A stretch of DNA of 64,000 nucleotides from Metellina segmentata (GCA_947359465.1 OX375873.1:58685573-58749572), one strand, 5' to 3'; shown: positions 37,658 to 48,309, numbered from the stretch's first letter. Made by a program: numbers and translations. Notes: generated from the letters alone by a model not told the origin.

Positions 37658-37933
37658 CCGACAAACCGGTCTGATGGTTAAGGTGTTAACCTCTAGGTCA
37701 GACGGTTTCTGGTTCGAATCCGGGTCAGTGCATGGATGTTTGTAAGCGTGTGGTGTGGAGGAGGCTGGTGTATCTTAAATCTGTCGTGGTCGAAAGTCCT
37801 TAAGTTGGGTTGGTATGGAAATTAGGAGAGTGTTTTGGCCAGTTCAGGTATTACTTTGTCATCTGACCGTAGTTCAAAATTATGTGGTGTTGTCCTCGGT
37901 AGTACGACATTAATTAAAAAATTACCAAAATTA
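37658..37933 (+). mobile_element. SINE1 with 14-bp target-site duplication
   Basis: Head (AAACCGGTCTGATGGTTAAG), B box (GGTTCGAATCC), worn body and a shortened tail ending ATTAAAAAATTACC. Flanked by TCAGCACTATAAAG (37644-37657) and TCAGCACCATAAAG (37934-37947), a direct repeat with one mismatch. The 3' flank is the same segment found inside the composite SINE at 34678-35273. Confidence 0.88.
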
Positions 37934-38045
37934 TCAGCACCATAAAGGGCGAACTGACGAATATTTGTGATGAAGAACCCACACACGCAGTAGGTAAGCC
38001 GTCGTTAGAATAAACCCTTCAAATTAGTTTCGACGATATATTTAG
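37934..38045 (+). repeat. ~112-bp segment shared with the composite SINE
   Basis: Matches 34838-34940 in inverted orientation across its length, for example CACACACGCAGTAGGTAAGC, CCGTCGTTA and CTTCAAATTAGTTTC. In this copy it is the 3' flank of the SINE1 insertion; in the other copy it lies between two SINE parts. Confidence 0.88.
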
Positions 38046-38049
38046 TTCA

Positions 38050-38220
38050 TAAAGATCTGAACAGTTTTTCTAATGACGAGATATCTCGTAATCAAGATAT
38101 TGCCGTTTTTTTATGATGACGAGATCTAGATCTGAACAGTTTTCTTCTAAAGTCGAGATGTCTTATAAATCAAGATCTGCTAATGACTTTGCTAATGATG
38201 AAATTCTTCGTGAAGACTGG
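38050..38220. repeat. Internal fragment of the piggyBac-like MITE family
   Basis: Contains AAAGATCTGAACAGTTTTTC, GACGAGATATCTCGTAATCA, and TCTGAACAGTTTTCTTCTAA, the interior motifs of the family, but no CCCT terminus. Confidence 0.6.
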
Positions 38221-40139
38221 TGATAATCTTATCTACTTTGATTACGGGACTTAATGAGGGGTAGACAAATGCTGTGATCACCTACACTAGATAGGCTTTA
38301 TAAGGTCACTATAAATACAATAAAAAGTAGATTAACGTTGCTGGCCAAAAATGTTTGAAACCAAGAACAAAAATGCCAAAAAAAAAAAAAAAAGGAATTG
38401 AAACATGCTTGGAAAATTTTGTTTTAAAGTATAAAATTTCTTATTCTTAAGATTGGAAATATTATCCCCTTGTTTCAAGAATATCCAATATTTCGAATTA
38501 TAAGTTCCGTTGTAGCAATCTAGAACTAAATCAGTTAACTGCTACTAATTACTACTTTCAAAAAGTTCCACGATTGACGTAATAGCGCGCAAAGCAACTG
38601 CGTTATGTAATTTGAATGTGTGCTCCCAGAAGCAGCAGTCGATACTCAATAAGTGAGCAGTCACAAACTTCTGTTTGACATTTCTGAGAAGCTTTACAAC
38701 CATTTCAATAGAACCATAAAGTGATGCAGTGGTTCCACTAAAACATTTCAAATATTTCTCTACTTTTATTTTATGCGCACTTCTCCTTTTAATGTTGTAG
38801 TAAACAGTAATGGCATTTTTTTACATTAGCTTTGTATTACATTTTACATGCGGTCCAAGAAAATTCCTCTTCACTCGATGCGGATAAGCAAAAAGATTGC
38901 TCACACTCCGTCCTATAAATTGCATATTTTTCTTGCCCCAGAAAGGAAAGGGTCAATAATGTAATACAGCAATCCCAAAGCATTAAATACCCTGAGATAC
39001 ATTGTTTCTGAAGGCAAATTCGAAACTATTGACTGACAATTGAAACTATTCGCGACTCTGGAAAACATAAAAAGTGATATAAACTGCCTTTGCATACAAT
39101 TATGCAACTAGGGACCAATAACCTTTTAACATTGTAAAAGAGGAAGAATTTTTAGTATTTTCAGAATTCCCGAAATTATTGATGTATTAAAGAAATCCTA
39201 TATCAACAAACTGAAAACAATGAAATACAATAATTCCTTATAAGTAATACATGAATGAGATGAAGCAAGGAATCTCTGATTCGGTTGTTTTGCTCTAAAC
39301 CTCCTAAAACTGTATTTACAATGGAGTAACATCAGTACCAATCCTTTAACAACTTAGACTTTCAGAGACAATTCCTCCACTTCGTGTCAACACCAGCTAT
39401 TAAAACAGACGTAGGCGCAGACACAACAATTATTCATTCATTTCCCTGAATTACTATGAAATTATGGAAATCGTTCCAGCGGTTCGAGGTGCTTATCGCC
39501 ACAGACCTCTTCTACTATTTCCACCACCGCCTCTAATTTACGTTTCCGATTTCCTTATTTCTCCTCGGAGTCTTCTTGCCCGGTTCCCACGATGTAATTG
39601 GAATACCAAAACCATCGAGAACCGGCAAATTTCCACCTCCTAACCTATTTCGCGTGTTGAAAATTAAGAATGACCTGAGGGCCGCTCTGCCATACAATTC
39701 ATCCGACAGCCCCCAGGGTGTATCGAATATTAGAGAATCCGGAATGGGGCAATTTGAGCTAAAAGCGGCGATCCCAAAAGGTATGTAATTTGGGCTGAGG
39801 TTATGGATGCAGATTTGTAATTAGAGATCGACCTACGCGTCCAATTCGAGTCGATAATTATGGGATTGGGTGAAGATTGTTGGCGTGTGCTGGGGAAATG
39901 TATGGTCATTTCCACACTTTGATCTGTGGTAGTTGGTGGTTATCTTTCGGAAAGTGTGGCTGAAATGAAACGTGCTAATGTGAAATAAACTGCTTGTATC
40001 TTCGTTATTATCAAATCATAGCAAATAAATAATAATGAAATGAATATTTTTTAGTTGCGTTATTCAGTCATGTCTGTCGAAACTTCAATAACGACAAGAT
40101 TGTTCGTTGGAAAGTAATGGTTACTAAAATGCTAAGTGT
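38221..40139. other. Intron sequence, no gene seen
   Basis: No coding call. 39380-39950 is a non-repetitive, GC-richer island; its 70-codon plus frame (39576-39788) has no recognisable motif and no flanking acceptor in a compatible place. It is a candidate for conserved non-coding DNA only. Confidence 0.45.
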
Positions 40140-40236
40140 ATAATATATGTATCTATAGGTACTATGTATCTATATGTACTATGCATCTCTCTATGATGTA
40201 TTATGCATCTCTGTTATGTATTATGCATCTGTTATA
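40140..40236. repeat. Short imperfect tandem repeat (TATGCATCTCTGTTATGTAT)
   Basis: About five imperfect 18-22 bp units of TACTATGCATCT / TATTATGCATCT type, directly before a Tc1-like terminus. Confidence 0.7.
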
Positions 40237-40238
40237 TA

Positions 40239-40461
40239 CACTACCTTACAATAATGGACCGGACGCCAGAGGATTTGCATAAAATCCGACTTCTTGTTTG
40301 GGGGTGTTTTTCGTGGTATGGCCTGGGACCTTTGCATGTTGTTCCTGGTAAATAAACGCCGACTCCTGCATGAACATTTTGGACAGTCAGGCTCTTCCTA
40401 CGCTCTGGTTAATTGTATGGAATGGACGAATGTTACTTCCAGGACGACAACGCTCCATATC
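40239..40461 (+). mobile_element. Tc1-like fragment with left terminus
   Basis: Starts with CACTACCTTACAATAATGGA and CCGGACGCCAG, matching the ends of the Tc1-like element at 47472-48041. TA precedes it. The interior matches the 48000-47850 part of that element (GGGGGTGTTTTTCGTGGTAT, GGACCTTTGCATGTTGTTCC). It breaks off where a minus-strand SINE1 head begins. Confidence 0.8.
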
Positions 40462-40465
40462 TAGA

Positions 40466-40500
40466 AGCTAATATATTAACCACCAGACCGGTGTTGTGTA
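40466..40500 (-). mobile_element. SINE1 head fragment
   Basis: Reverse complement of the SINE1 head: ACCGGTCTGGTGGTTAATAT, then TAGCTTCTAG. It joins directly to the Tc1-like fragment. Confidence 0.65.
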
Positions 40501-41517
40501 AATAAGTGTAATTTTGAAGGTTTTAACGCAGTAGCAGATCACCCACTAGGTCACTAGAGGCTCGCTTAGGGTGTTTTCAACCGAAAAATAATTTCGTTGA
40601 ATGAGAATTGTTCATAAAATGTCTAGCAAAATGAAAATGTTTATTTTTTCTAACTTATCAAGGTAGGATTTCAAGGGCTTCTAGAGCCAAATATACGATA
40701 GAAATTAACTATGACCTTACAAATAATAACAATAAAAAGCAGATAAATAGTCTACGAAGCCAAATGGTCCCTGGCTTTGTCCATTTCTTCACGAAGATCG
40801 CAGAGCCTGCAGAAATTCAGGGGCGATGAGAGGCGATGTAAATGTGTTCTGAAAGGCAGTCGTAACCTGTGGCAGGACAGAATTCAACAATGGATCTGAT
40901 TGGAAAGTATGGATGTCAACAGTTTTATCGCTCCACGATTTGAAGTAAATGGAAACTTTTTGGAAAACATATCGAAAGTGTTGCTTTTCGAAAAAATTTT
41001 ATTTTGCTCGAAATTAGTTTAATATAAATCTACATACAGATTCATGCCATTTTTTCCATAATGATACGAATAGGTAGGGGTTGTCTTTCTATTTCATTCC
41101 ATCTTATTATCGTCCCTATATGAAAGAGGACAATAGCTGTACCTCAAAAAGATGAATGCTTTGTGCCAGCTTTGTATATGCATGAAGCAATGTATTTCAA
41201 AGGATCATTGGCATGAAGACACTCATAGGGGCATCAGTTCATCCCTCCATCCTTAATGTCCGTTCTGGCGGGGGAAAGTTTCTCATTAGAACCGAGGTTA
41301 GCTGTCTTCTCATGATAAGCAATATACTATAGCTAAATAAGTCAGAGAGAAAGAGAGGCGATTGAAAGACTGACTCTAACTAAGACGACCGCTCAGTTGA
41401 TTTACTAGTTAATCCCAATTTTCAGTACATGGAAAGTTTTCACCTATCGACGAACCTCAATAAATGTATACATATTTTTAATTTCGTTACTTAATGTTCT
41501 TTACTTTTATTAACTAC
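40501..41517. other. Intron sequence, no gene seen
   Basis: No coding region or clear repeat seen. Confidence 0.4.
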
Positions 41518-42331
41518 TTAAGGCATCACGGTACCCTTTTTCAAAAAATTTTTTTAGAGACTGTTAAACAAAATATAAATAGCTATTTTTGTTCTAAAGT
41601 ATGTTTATAAACTTATTTCAAAAAATTAAGTCAGTCAGTTGAACCAAATTTTTTAAATTAAAAAAAAACTCAAATTTTTTAAGTTTTTTTAAATTCTTAT
41701 AAAATAGTCAATTTTCAATATTTTTTACTATTTTTGCTTTTTTTATAATTGTAGGGTAGTTAGAATTAAAAGCTAGGTTGTATTTATAAAATCTTGTTCT
41801 TTGTTTGACTTCAATAAATAATTTTGTACCAGAACACTAAAAAAACTTTGAAAATTCTAAATCTCTACACTTCGACATTTAAAAAAAAAATAACTATAGT
41901 ATTGAAACACAAAATACACCCTAACATTTAAAGTATATATATTTAAAAGTATATACAAAAAATTTTAATACTCTACCATGAACAGAAAAAAAGCCTTAGG
42001 GAATAGAATACAGTTGCCATCACCGAAATAAAAGTCTGAGAAAAATGCATTTTAAGTTTTAAGAGACATATAACAAAACTTTCTAATGCTTGTAGAGCTC
42101 TAATTTTTTAATATGTTATTTTTCAACTCCTTAAGTATACTATTTAAGCCAAATTTTAATTCAATATGATCACAAGTATTTCTTTTATCCAAAATATTGT
42201 TGTTTTTCATATAATTGAAAAATGGTTAACGCGACAAAAAACAGGTAATTTAGCCGATTGTATAAAACATTCCAAAAAAGTTTTAAAACACAATGAAATA
42301 ATTCAAAATAATGATAATAATAATAATAAAA

Positions 42332-43912
42332 TTAAAAATGACCGGCTTTATAAACAACACCTTCCAATTTTTTTTCATATTTAAGTTTACGCAGTTTTGC
42401 AAGTTTGATTTTTCGCTGTGCAATTTTATACTTTACAGACACTATTTTGTTTCGAAAATAGGTTCTCCTATAGTCAGTAAACAAAGCCAAGTGTTTTGAT
42501 GTCAAACTCATTGGGAGATGAAAGAACTGGAGTGTTTTTAACGTGCCACAATTATATTCAGAAATCGCACTAGAAACAGCAATCAAGACACGATTTCTCG
42601 AGGCACCATTTTCTTTGGAATATTTGTTCCAAACCATGGAATGTACAGCTTTATTTGAGTTTTGCGTCAAACCTCTGACGCACCTATTTAACAGCTCAGT
42701 GGAGGCTAGCCGCTGATAAATTGGCAAAATTTTTGAAAGATGCTTCTCGTTGATAGGGGTTTTTATCCTATCTTTGTGAAGACCTGGTTCCTTTCCACGA
42801 GCCAATGCAGATTGGTAAAAGCACCAGGAATCCTCACCAGCAGGGCACTTCTTGTGTTGTGGCTTATCATCAGTTGATATATTGTGAAATAGGGTGGCAT
42901 AAATCGCTGTTTTCATGGCTTCGACATCACCTTTGTTTCTTCGAATCGCATTTGCGTAGTACCTGGTAAGCTTTTTAATGGTTTCCTCTTTGAGGCTACC
43001 ATGCATTCTACCTCCAAGGGTAACACCTTTTACTCTCCAATCTTTTACCGACTGTCTCAAAGCAGTACCCAGTCGCTTACTAACGTGGTTTATGCATTCT
43101 TCCTTTTTTATTTCCACATTGCTTCCATAGACTTTTTTTTCTTTCAACTCCAAGAATGCTTTGGAATCCCCATCTGAGAGCAAGGATGTATACCTGAATC
43201 CGATGCTTTCAGATCTTTGCCACAGTTTCAGAGCTGCTTTTACTTCCATAGATCCTGATGAACCACGGTGTGTCAAACTACAGGAGTCTAGATGGCCTTT
43301 ATACCACATATCATACTCGGCAGTTTCTTCTCCAAGATCAAGTTTTGCTTGGTCGCATTCACCACATCGCTTAGACAAAACTTCGTAGTCTACCACGAAG
43401 CCAGTTAGGAGGTCAATCACACACCCAATTCCAATGTTGGATGTGTGTCCTCTGGTTAACCAAGAGCAGTCATATGAAACACCAATATCAACTACATCCC
43501 GCTCATTCGTTGAACCATAGGCTTTCTTGATCTCTTTCCGAGTTTGAATCAACGCTTTTTCTGATGCAGAGATATTTCTAGCAAGAATTATTTTCTTGTA
43601 AGCATTGAAGGTTTTGCTCGACATAACGTGCAAATTCATATGCATGCAAAACTTTTCCAGTGCCGCATAACCAAGTCCCAAACTCAACATTCCTTGAACC
43701 AATCTCATATTGACATCAAAAGGTGCATTTGATCTAGTATTGAAAGACAAGGATTCGCTCTCAATCAACTTTTTGGAAGTACACCCTTCAATATTCAACT
43801 GGTCACAATTCAAACACACCACCTTTAAATTGTGAGCTAGTCCATTTCTTTGCCCAAAAGAGAGTTTTAGAGATGAGGTGTGGCATAAGCTGCAGATCAA
43901 ATTTCTAAACAT
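42332..43912 (-). CDS. Transposase, Mutator-like/Kolobok type, 526 aa
   Basis: The longest open frame in the window. Residues 7-10 and 33-36 form two CxxC pairs (probable zinc site). The catalytic core has SYDCSWLTRGHTSNIGIGC (D148, likely first acidic residue), LLSDGDSKAF (D247/D249, likely second), and ECINH (C273-x2-H276), the C(2)H motif described for several eukaryotic cut-and-paste superfamilies. Later come HKKCPAGEDSWC (353-364) and LTQNSNKAVHSMVW (415-428), typical of the 'Mutator-like transposase' family abundant in arthropods; the third acidic residue is not pinned down. The C-terminus is strongly basic. There are no internal stops. The ATG at 43912 may not be the native start, because a frame with a plausible N-terminus ends 8 bases inside it. 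Role: excision and integration of its own element at TTAA. Confidence 0.88.
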   Translation of the reverse strand: MFRNLICSLCHTSSLKLSFGQRNGLAHNLKVVCLNCDQLNIEGCTSKKLIESESLSFNTRSNAPFDVNMRLVQGMLSLGLGYAALEKFCMHMNLHVMSSKTFNAYKKIILARNISASEKALIQTRKEIKKAYGSTNERDVVDIGVSYDCSWLTRGHTSNIGIGCVIDLLTGFVVDYEVLSKRCGECDQAKLDLGEETAEYDMWYKGHLDSCSLTHRGSSGSMEVKAALKLWQRSESIGFRYTSLLSDGDSKAFLELKEKKVYGSNVEIKKEECINHVSKRLGTALRQSVKDWRVKGVTLGGRMHGSLKEETIKKLTRYYANAIRRNKGDVEAMKTAIYATLFHNISTDDKPQHKKCPAGEDSWCFYQSALARGKEPGLHKDRIKTPINEKHLSKILPIYQRLASTELLNRCVRGLTQNSNKAVHSMVWNKYSKENGASRNRVLIAVSSAISEYNCGTLKTLQFFHLPMSLTSKHLALFTDYRRTYFRNKIVSVKYKIAQRKIKLAKLRKLKYEKKLEGVVYKAGHF

Positions 43913-44129
43913 TGCTCAAGCTATTGCTATCAATAATAATGTAATTTGATGTTAGAATATCATCATTTACAATGTTTTCTGAACTAACATTCAAAATACT
44001 TGTATTATCAAGTCTCGTACGTTTTTCTGAAGACTGACTGATGACTTTATTTTGAACACTCTTCATTCCATTTTGTCTCCTGGATACAGTTGAACGTTTA
44101 GGACGCGGCATTTCTGCAGATTCGATCAA
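43905..44129 (-). CDS. Short upstream ORF, probable N-terminus of the transposase
   Basis: A 74-codon ORF whose 3' end overlaps the 526-codon transposase ORF by 8 bases in a different frame. It is rich in basic and polar residues (MPRPKRSTVSRRQNG near its start, at residues 8-22), like the low-complexity N-termini of related transposases. The join region reads straight from one frame into the other without a gap, so a single-base indel splitting one original gene is the simplest explanation. A tiny intron, programmed frameshifting or a separate small protein are less likely alternatives. It lies inside the TIRs, about 450 bases from the right end. Confidence 0.55.
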   Translation of the reverse strand: MIESAEMPRPKRSTVSRRQNGMKSVQNKVISQSSEKRTRLDNTSILNVSSENIVNDDILTSNYIIIDSNSLSNV

Positions 44130-44581
44130 TTATATTCCACAAAGCTTGATAATTTCAAAGCCACAATAAAACTGAATAAATCAGACGAAATATTTCTCAA
44201 GAGCAGATTTCTATTACAAGTAAAACTTCAAATAAAAAGAGCACGAGAAAACTACGCAAAATGTAAACAAATAAACGATTTTGGTAGTGACAGTTAAAGT
44301 TAATATTCCGTACAACAAGTATATGGTTATTTATTTAAAAATTATTTTTATTAATTAACTACAAGCAATAAAAACACGTCAAAATGAAAACGAAACTAAC
44401 TCGTCAAAAATCTGTCAAATTTGAGCCTGACGTCACTCAGAAAATTTCAAATATCACAAAAACTAAATTGAGTTTAGGTCTGAAATTTTGAACATAGCTT
44501 TCTAACTGTATGGGCCATCGAAATATGTAAAAATATTTTTTTAGACTTTTTGGTCATTTTTAGGGTACTGTGATGCCTTAA

Positions 44582-45370
44582 ATAATATATTTTGGGTTTC
44601 TACATTTAAAACCAATCTGGTTTTAAATATTGAAATACGTATTTGGTATGCAAATCTAATAACCCGTACAATCGACTAGATTAGGTTCGCCAAAAGGCTC
44701 AAAATGTCACTACGTTGAAGCTAATGCTTGATGCTATTTTTTTTAAGCAAAAGCGACATCTGAAATCTTGTACTTTCTGATCAAGAGCGATTCATTTGAA
44801 ATTGCACTTACCTAACATGCTAAATTACGACTTGAGTTCTGAAATACGTTGTCAAAGCACTAGATGTCTCTGTAGTTAGCTTTTCAGAAAAACCCAATGT
44901 CGTCCCGTTTGTAAAATAGAATCTGATTTTTCGATCAAATGATACAAAGTATATTTATGAAATCCCGATGGGGCAAAAGTGGATTCGTTTGCTGTGTTTA
45001 AACGAAGAACAAAGTATGTCCTGTCATATATTTGTTGCGTAAAGCACAAAATTGACCAGTCACTTTGGCCGTTGTCGCAAACAGCCATTGAACCCTATAC
45101 TTATGATTGTAACTAAATGTCACGTAAGCTCTATCAGACGATACTAGCGCTAGATATTTCCATGCCCGCGGTAACCTTAGAATAGTTACTAGTTGAAATT
45201 GGTCACGCAATCATGTCGTGTCCACTGCCTAATCTGTATCATCAGAAGACTTAGATCTACGTCAAAAAGTTACTTGGATTTCAAGATGCATCCTGCATAT
45301 CAAGTGAAATTGAATCCTTTATTTATCTTTAACATTCTCGTTTATGTATTATTTCTTAAATCGTAGAAAA
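44582..45370. other. Intron sequence, no confident gene
   Basis: Two overlapping 70-codon minus-strand frames (44876-45210) show no recognised similarity. No repeat identified. Confidence 0.4.
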
Positions 45371-46010
45371 GGCTTGCGGTAGCCCAGTTGCTGGAGTAAC
45401 GGATTAGCAACCGGAGGGTTACGATTTGGAAACTCGATCCAACCAAATACCGTCGTGTACGTGCAGACTGGTGCACGTAAAACTTGTCGTGCCCTCAAAT
45501 GTCCTTAAGTTGTTGTGATGTGGTAGTTTGTGGAGGTGGAGAGGGAGAACCAGCACGGAGTTGACCTCGTCATCAGACCGTGGTAAAAAATTACGAGGTG
45601 CCGTCGTCCGGTATTTACCTTCACTATTGATCCGACCAACCGGTCTGGTGGTTAAGGTGTTAGCCTCTAGATAGGAAGGTTCCTGGTTCGAATCCGGGTC
45701 AGTGCATGGATGTTTGTAAGCCTATGGTGTAGTAGCGGCTGGTGCACCTTAAATCTGTCCTGGCCGAAAGTCCTCAAGTTGGGTTGATGTGGAAGTTTGG
45801 AGAGTGGAGCGCCAGCTCAGGTGTTACATCGTCATATGACCGTGGTGCAAAATTACGTGGTGTTGTCCTCGGATCTTTACCGAAGAGGATTGATCTCGGC
45901 CGTCGTCAATAGCCCGTTGTGTTGTTTTAGTACGACGTTTATTAGAAATTACCTAAAAACAAATTACTTGGACAGTCGCCTTTAGCGAATTATATTGCTC
46001 GTTGTGACAA
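45371..46010 (+). mobile_element. SINE2, split by a nested SINE1
   Basis: Head and body run from 45371 to about 45632 (GCGGTAGCCCAGTTGCTGGA, then ACGGATTAGCAACC, worn B box, body with AAAATTACGAGGTGCCGTCG). The tail resumes near 45970 (GGACAGTCGCCTTTAGCGAA, then TATTGCTCGTTGTGAC). The gap is filled by a SINE1 copy, so this SINE2 is the older insertion. Confidence 0.75.
45633..45965 (+). mobile_element. SINE1, full length, nested in SINE2
   Basis: Starts GACCAACCGGTCTGGTGGTT, with A box, B box (GGTTCGAATCC), full body (GTTTGGAGAGTGGAG, CAGCTCAGGTGTTAC, CAAAATTACGTGG) and tail (CGTCGTCAATAGCCCGTTGT, then ATTAGAAATTACC). Confidence 0.88.
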
Positions 46011-47195
46011 ACATTTAAATATTTATCAATTTTGTAGAAGAAACATGCTAAATGTAATTATCTAAATGAAAAATACTAAAAAGAATGAATTTTTCAAAGA
46101 TTGTATGTACTAAATCTTCTGTAAAACTCTGTCAGGCTAATAAGAAATACCTTATCCGCTCAAAAAAGTCAAACGTGTTTTCATTAAACAGATTGATAGA
46201 AGAAAAAACTGCTTTTCTAAGTCGTGAATTTATTATTTTCAAATCAAGTTAGTTTTCTCATTTATAATAGGTTTGATTAAAATAATTACTGCACAAATGA
46301 CGATGTGATAAAAATAATTAGTTAATAAATCTATTTTTTTCTTCGTTTCAAAAACATTTAATTTTTATGTGAAGAATTATGTATATAAAATTGCCAATTC
46401 AATTCTAAGACTAGTAATTTCAGAAAATACTAAAGAATTTGAGTTTAGAAGTTCATGTAAATGTTCCAGTTATGACTAAATCTTAAGTTAATAATTTTGA
46501 TCTGAAAAAGTTAAAAACATTTTTTTCACGTTTGTGCACGTAGTAATTTTTATAGTTGATAATTATGTAAAACTTTAAAAATAAATACTTTTTAACAAGG
46601 CATTGCTTAAAGTTTTTAAGCCTTCAAGGACCGACACATTTTTTCTTTGTCTTTAATTTTCCTGAAAAACTATTAGACTGTAACTTTTTGTGCAATTATA
46701 TTTTTAGCATAAACCATCAGCAGGTTATCCGCTACATAAAAATTTACTTCTAGCTAATAAATTGAGGCAAAAGTCGAATTTTTTGTAAGCGGAACAATTT
46801 ATTCCTTTTCTAAAAAATACCGCTCATGTTTTTATAGAAAGCCGTTTCTAACTAAATTAGCTATTTAGAACAGGGTGGTAAGAATACTTCATAATTAAGG
46901 CAGCTGAACTTTCTTGCATGGAATGAAAGAATTTTCAATTTAATACATTAACAATAGTACAAATTTTTTATATCTATACAACTCTAAAGTGTCTTAATGC
47001 ATTTCTCGAAATTTTTTCATATGCTTTTTCTACTCTGGCTGTTAGTTTGACATACTCTGAGTTAGAATCAAGGGCTCTATATTTGCAATGCTTCGGGCCT
47101 TTTTAGGCCGTACATCCCGGTCTAATTTCTTCGTGTAGCAAGACATGGCTATGAAATAACTAAGCCTAAATTATACTTCAAAGTATTCAAGATTT
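46011..47195. other. Intron sequence, no gene seen
   Basis: Highly AT-rich from 46010 to 47000; no coding support. Confidence 0.45.
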
Positions 47196-47400
47196 GTTCC
47201 TGGCCGCGGTTACCCATTTCCAAAAGTAGTGGTTATAAGTTCTAGACTCGATCCAACAAAAGATCGTTATGTACGTGAGGCTGGTGCACGGTATATCTGT
47301 TGTGACCGCATACGTCCTCACGTTGGCATGGTTTGGAGAGTGGGGTGACAGCACAACTATAGACCTCGCCATCTGACCATGGTTCACAATTGGGTTTTAA
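47196..47400 (+). mobile_element. SINE2 fragment
   Basis: Recognisable pieces: CTCGATCCAACAAAAGATCG after a worn head, GTACGTGAGGCTGGTGCACG, GGTTTGGAGAGTGGGGTGAC and CGCCATCTGACCATGG. The tail is missing. Confidence 0.65.
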
Positions 47401-47471
47401 GGCGTAAAATCCAGTGAAAGTCAGACTGCGCCAAATGCAAGATAGAATACGACCCAGTATATACAAATATA

Positions 47472-48041
47472 CACTACCCTACAATAATGAACCGGACAGC
47501 AAGATGTGATGGTTTAAGGAAAAGAATACATGCTTAATAGGGGGATGGTCCTCCACGTGCTGCAATTACACTAGCAACCCTTCTGGACATACTTTCAGCA
47601 AGGTTTTGATACACAGCTATGGGTATTTGTGTCCATTCCTGCTGCAAGAATGTCGACAGCTCAGCTGTAGATTTCGGACGTCTTTCCCTGGTCCGTAAAC
47701 GTCGCTCTAACGCGTCCCACAAATGTTATATGGGGTTTGGACCGGGAATCTGAGACGGTCATGGAAGCCGTTTTGCATTCATATCTTGATACCACTGCTT
47801 GGCAGAGGCTACAACTTGACATGGAGCGTTGTAGTCCGGGAAGTAACATTCGTCCATTCCATAAAATTAACCAGAGCGTAGGAAGAACCTGATTGTCCAC
47901 AATGTTCATGCAGACGTCGGCGTTCAATTGACCAGGAACAACATGCAAAGGTCCCAGGCCATACCACGAAAAACACCCCCAAACAAGGAGTTAGATTTTA
48001 TGCAAATGCACTGGCGTCCGGTTCATTATTGAAGTGTAGTG
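47472..48041 (-). mobile_element. Internally deleted Tc1-like element, 570 bp
   Basis: Inverted ends: left CACTACCCTACAATAATGAA then CCGGACAGC; right (reverse complemented) CACTACACTTCAATAATGAA then CCGGACGCC. TA lies at both flanks. It keeps both ends but is far shorter than a ~1.6-kb Tc1 element and lacks the N-terminal half of the transposase. Confidence 0.88.
47534..47960 (-). pseudogene. Tc1-like transposase C-terminal remnant
   Basis: On the minus strand, 47948-47661 starts HVVPGQLNADVCMNIV and continues through the region of the second catalytic Asp in a shifted frame. Then SQIPGPNPI leads into WDALERRLRTRERRPKSTAE, and 47722-47534 ends RRVASVIAARGGPSPY. In Tc1 family proteins this segment is S-P-D-L-N-P-I-E-H-L-W; here the stretch is worn and a stop precedes MWDAL. 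The frame changes at least twice. Inactive. Confidence 0.8.
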
Positions 48042-48309
48042 TATAAACAGATAGTAGCCATACTATCAGTAAAAGTTAAATTTAGAATGATATAGATACA
48101 CTATTGTAAATAAAACTGAATTCACTCACAACAGGTAAAAATAGCGAGCTTTATATTGATTGGTTCTAAATCCAAAAGCTGACCACTCCTTCTTTACCCA
48201 AAGGTATAAACCGTGTTAATGTTTTATGTAATTACTCTTTAACTTTTATTTTCAAGAAGCATTCTACCATGAAGTAACTAGGCATTACGTCTGCTTTGCA
48301 ACGACTCTT

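Larger units (their letters stand above)
41522..44577 (-). mobile_element. TTAA-flanked DNA transposon (Kolobok-like / Mutator-like transposase)
   Basis: Both ends are directly flanked by TTAA (41518-41521 and 44578-44581). The termini are inverted: left GGCATCACGGTACCCT, right (reverse complemented) GGCATCACAGTACCCT, 15 of 16 identical. The 3056-bp interior holds a 526-codon transposase and a short upstream ORF on the minus strand, plus AT-rich flanks. TTAA duplication is known for piggyBac, Kolobok and some Sola elements; the protein is not piggyBac-like, which favours Kolobok. Near-perfect ends and a long open frame suggest a recent insertion into the thrombospondin intron. Confidence 0.9.

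Noticed and set aside
39576..39788. 70-codon plus ORF in a GC-richer island
   Set aside because: No family similarity and no evidence of splicing to the thrombospondin exons.
43161..43388. 75-codon plus-strand ORF
   Set aside because: Lies wholly inside the minus-strand transposase gene; a frame shadow.
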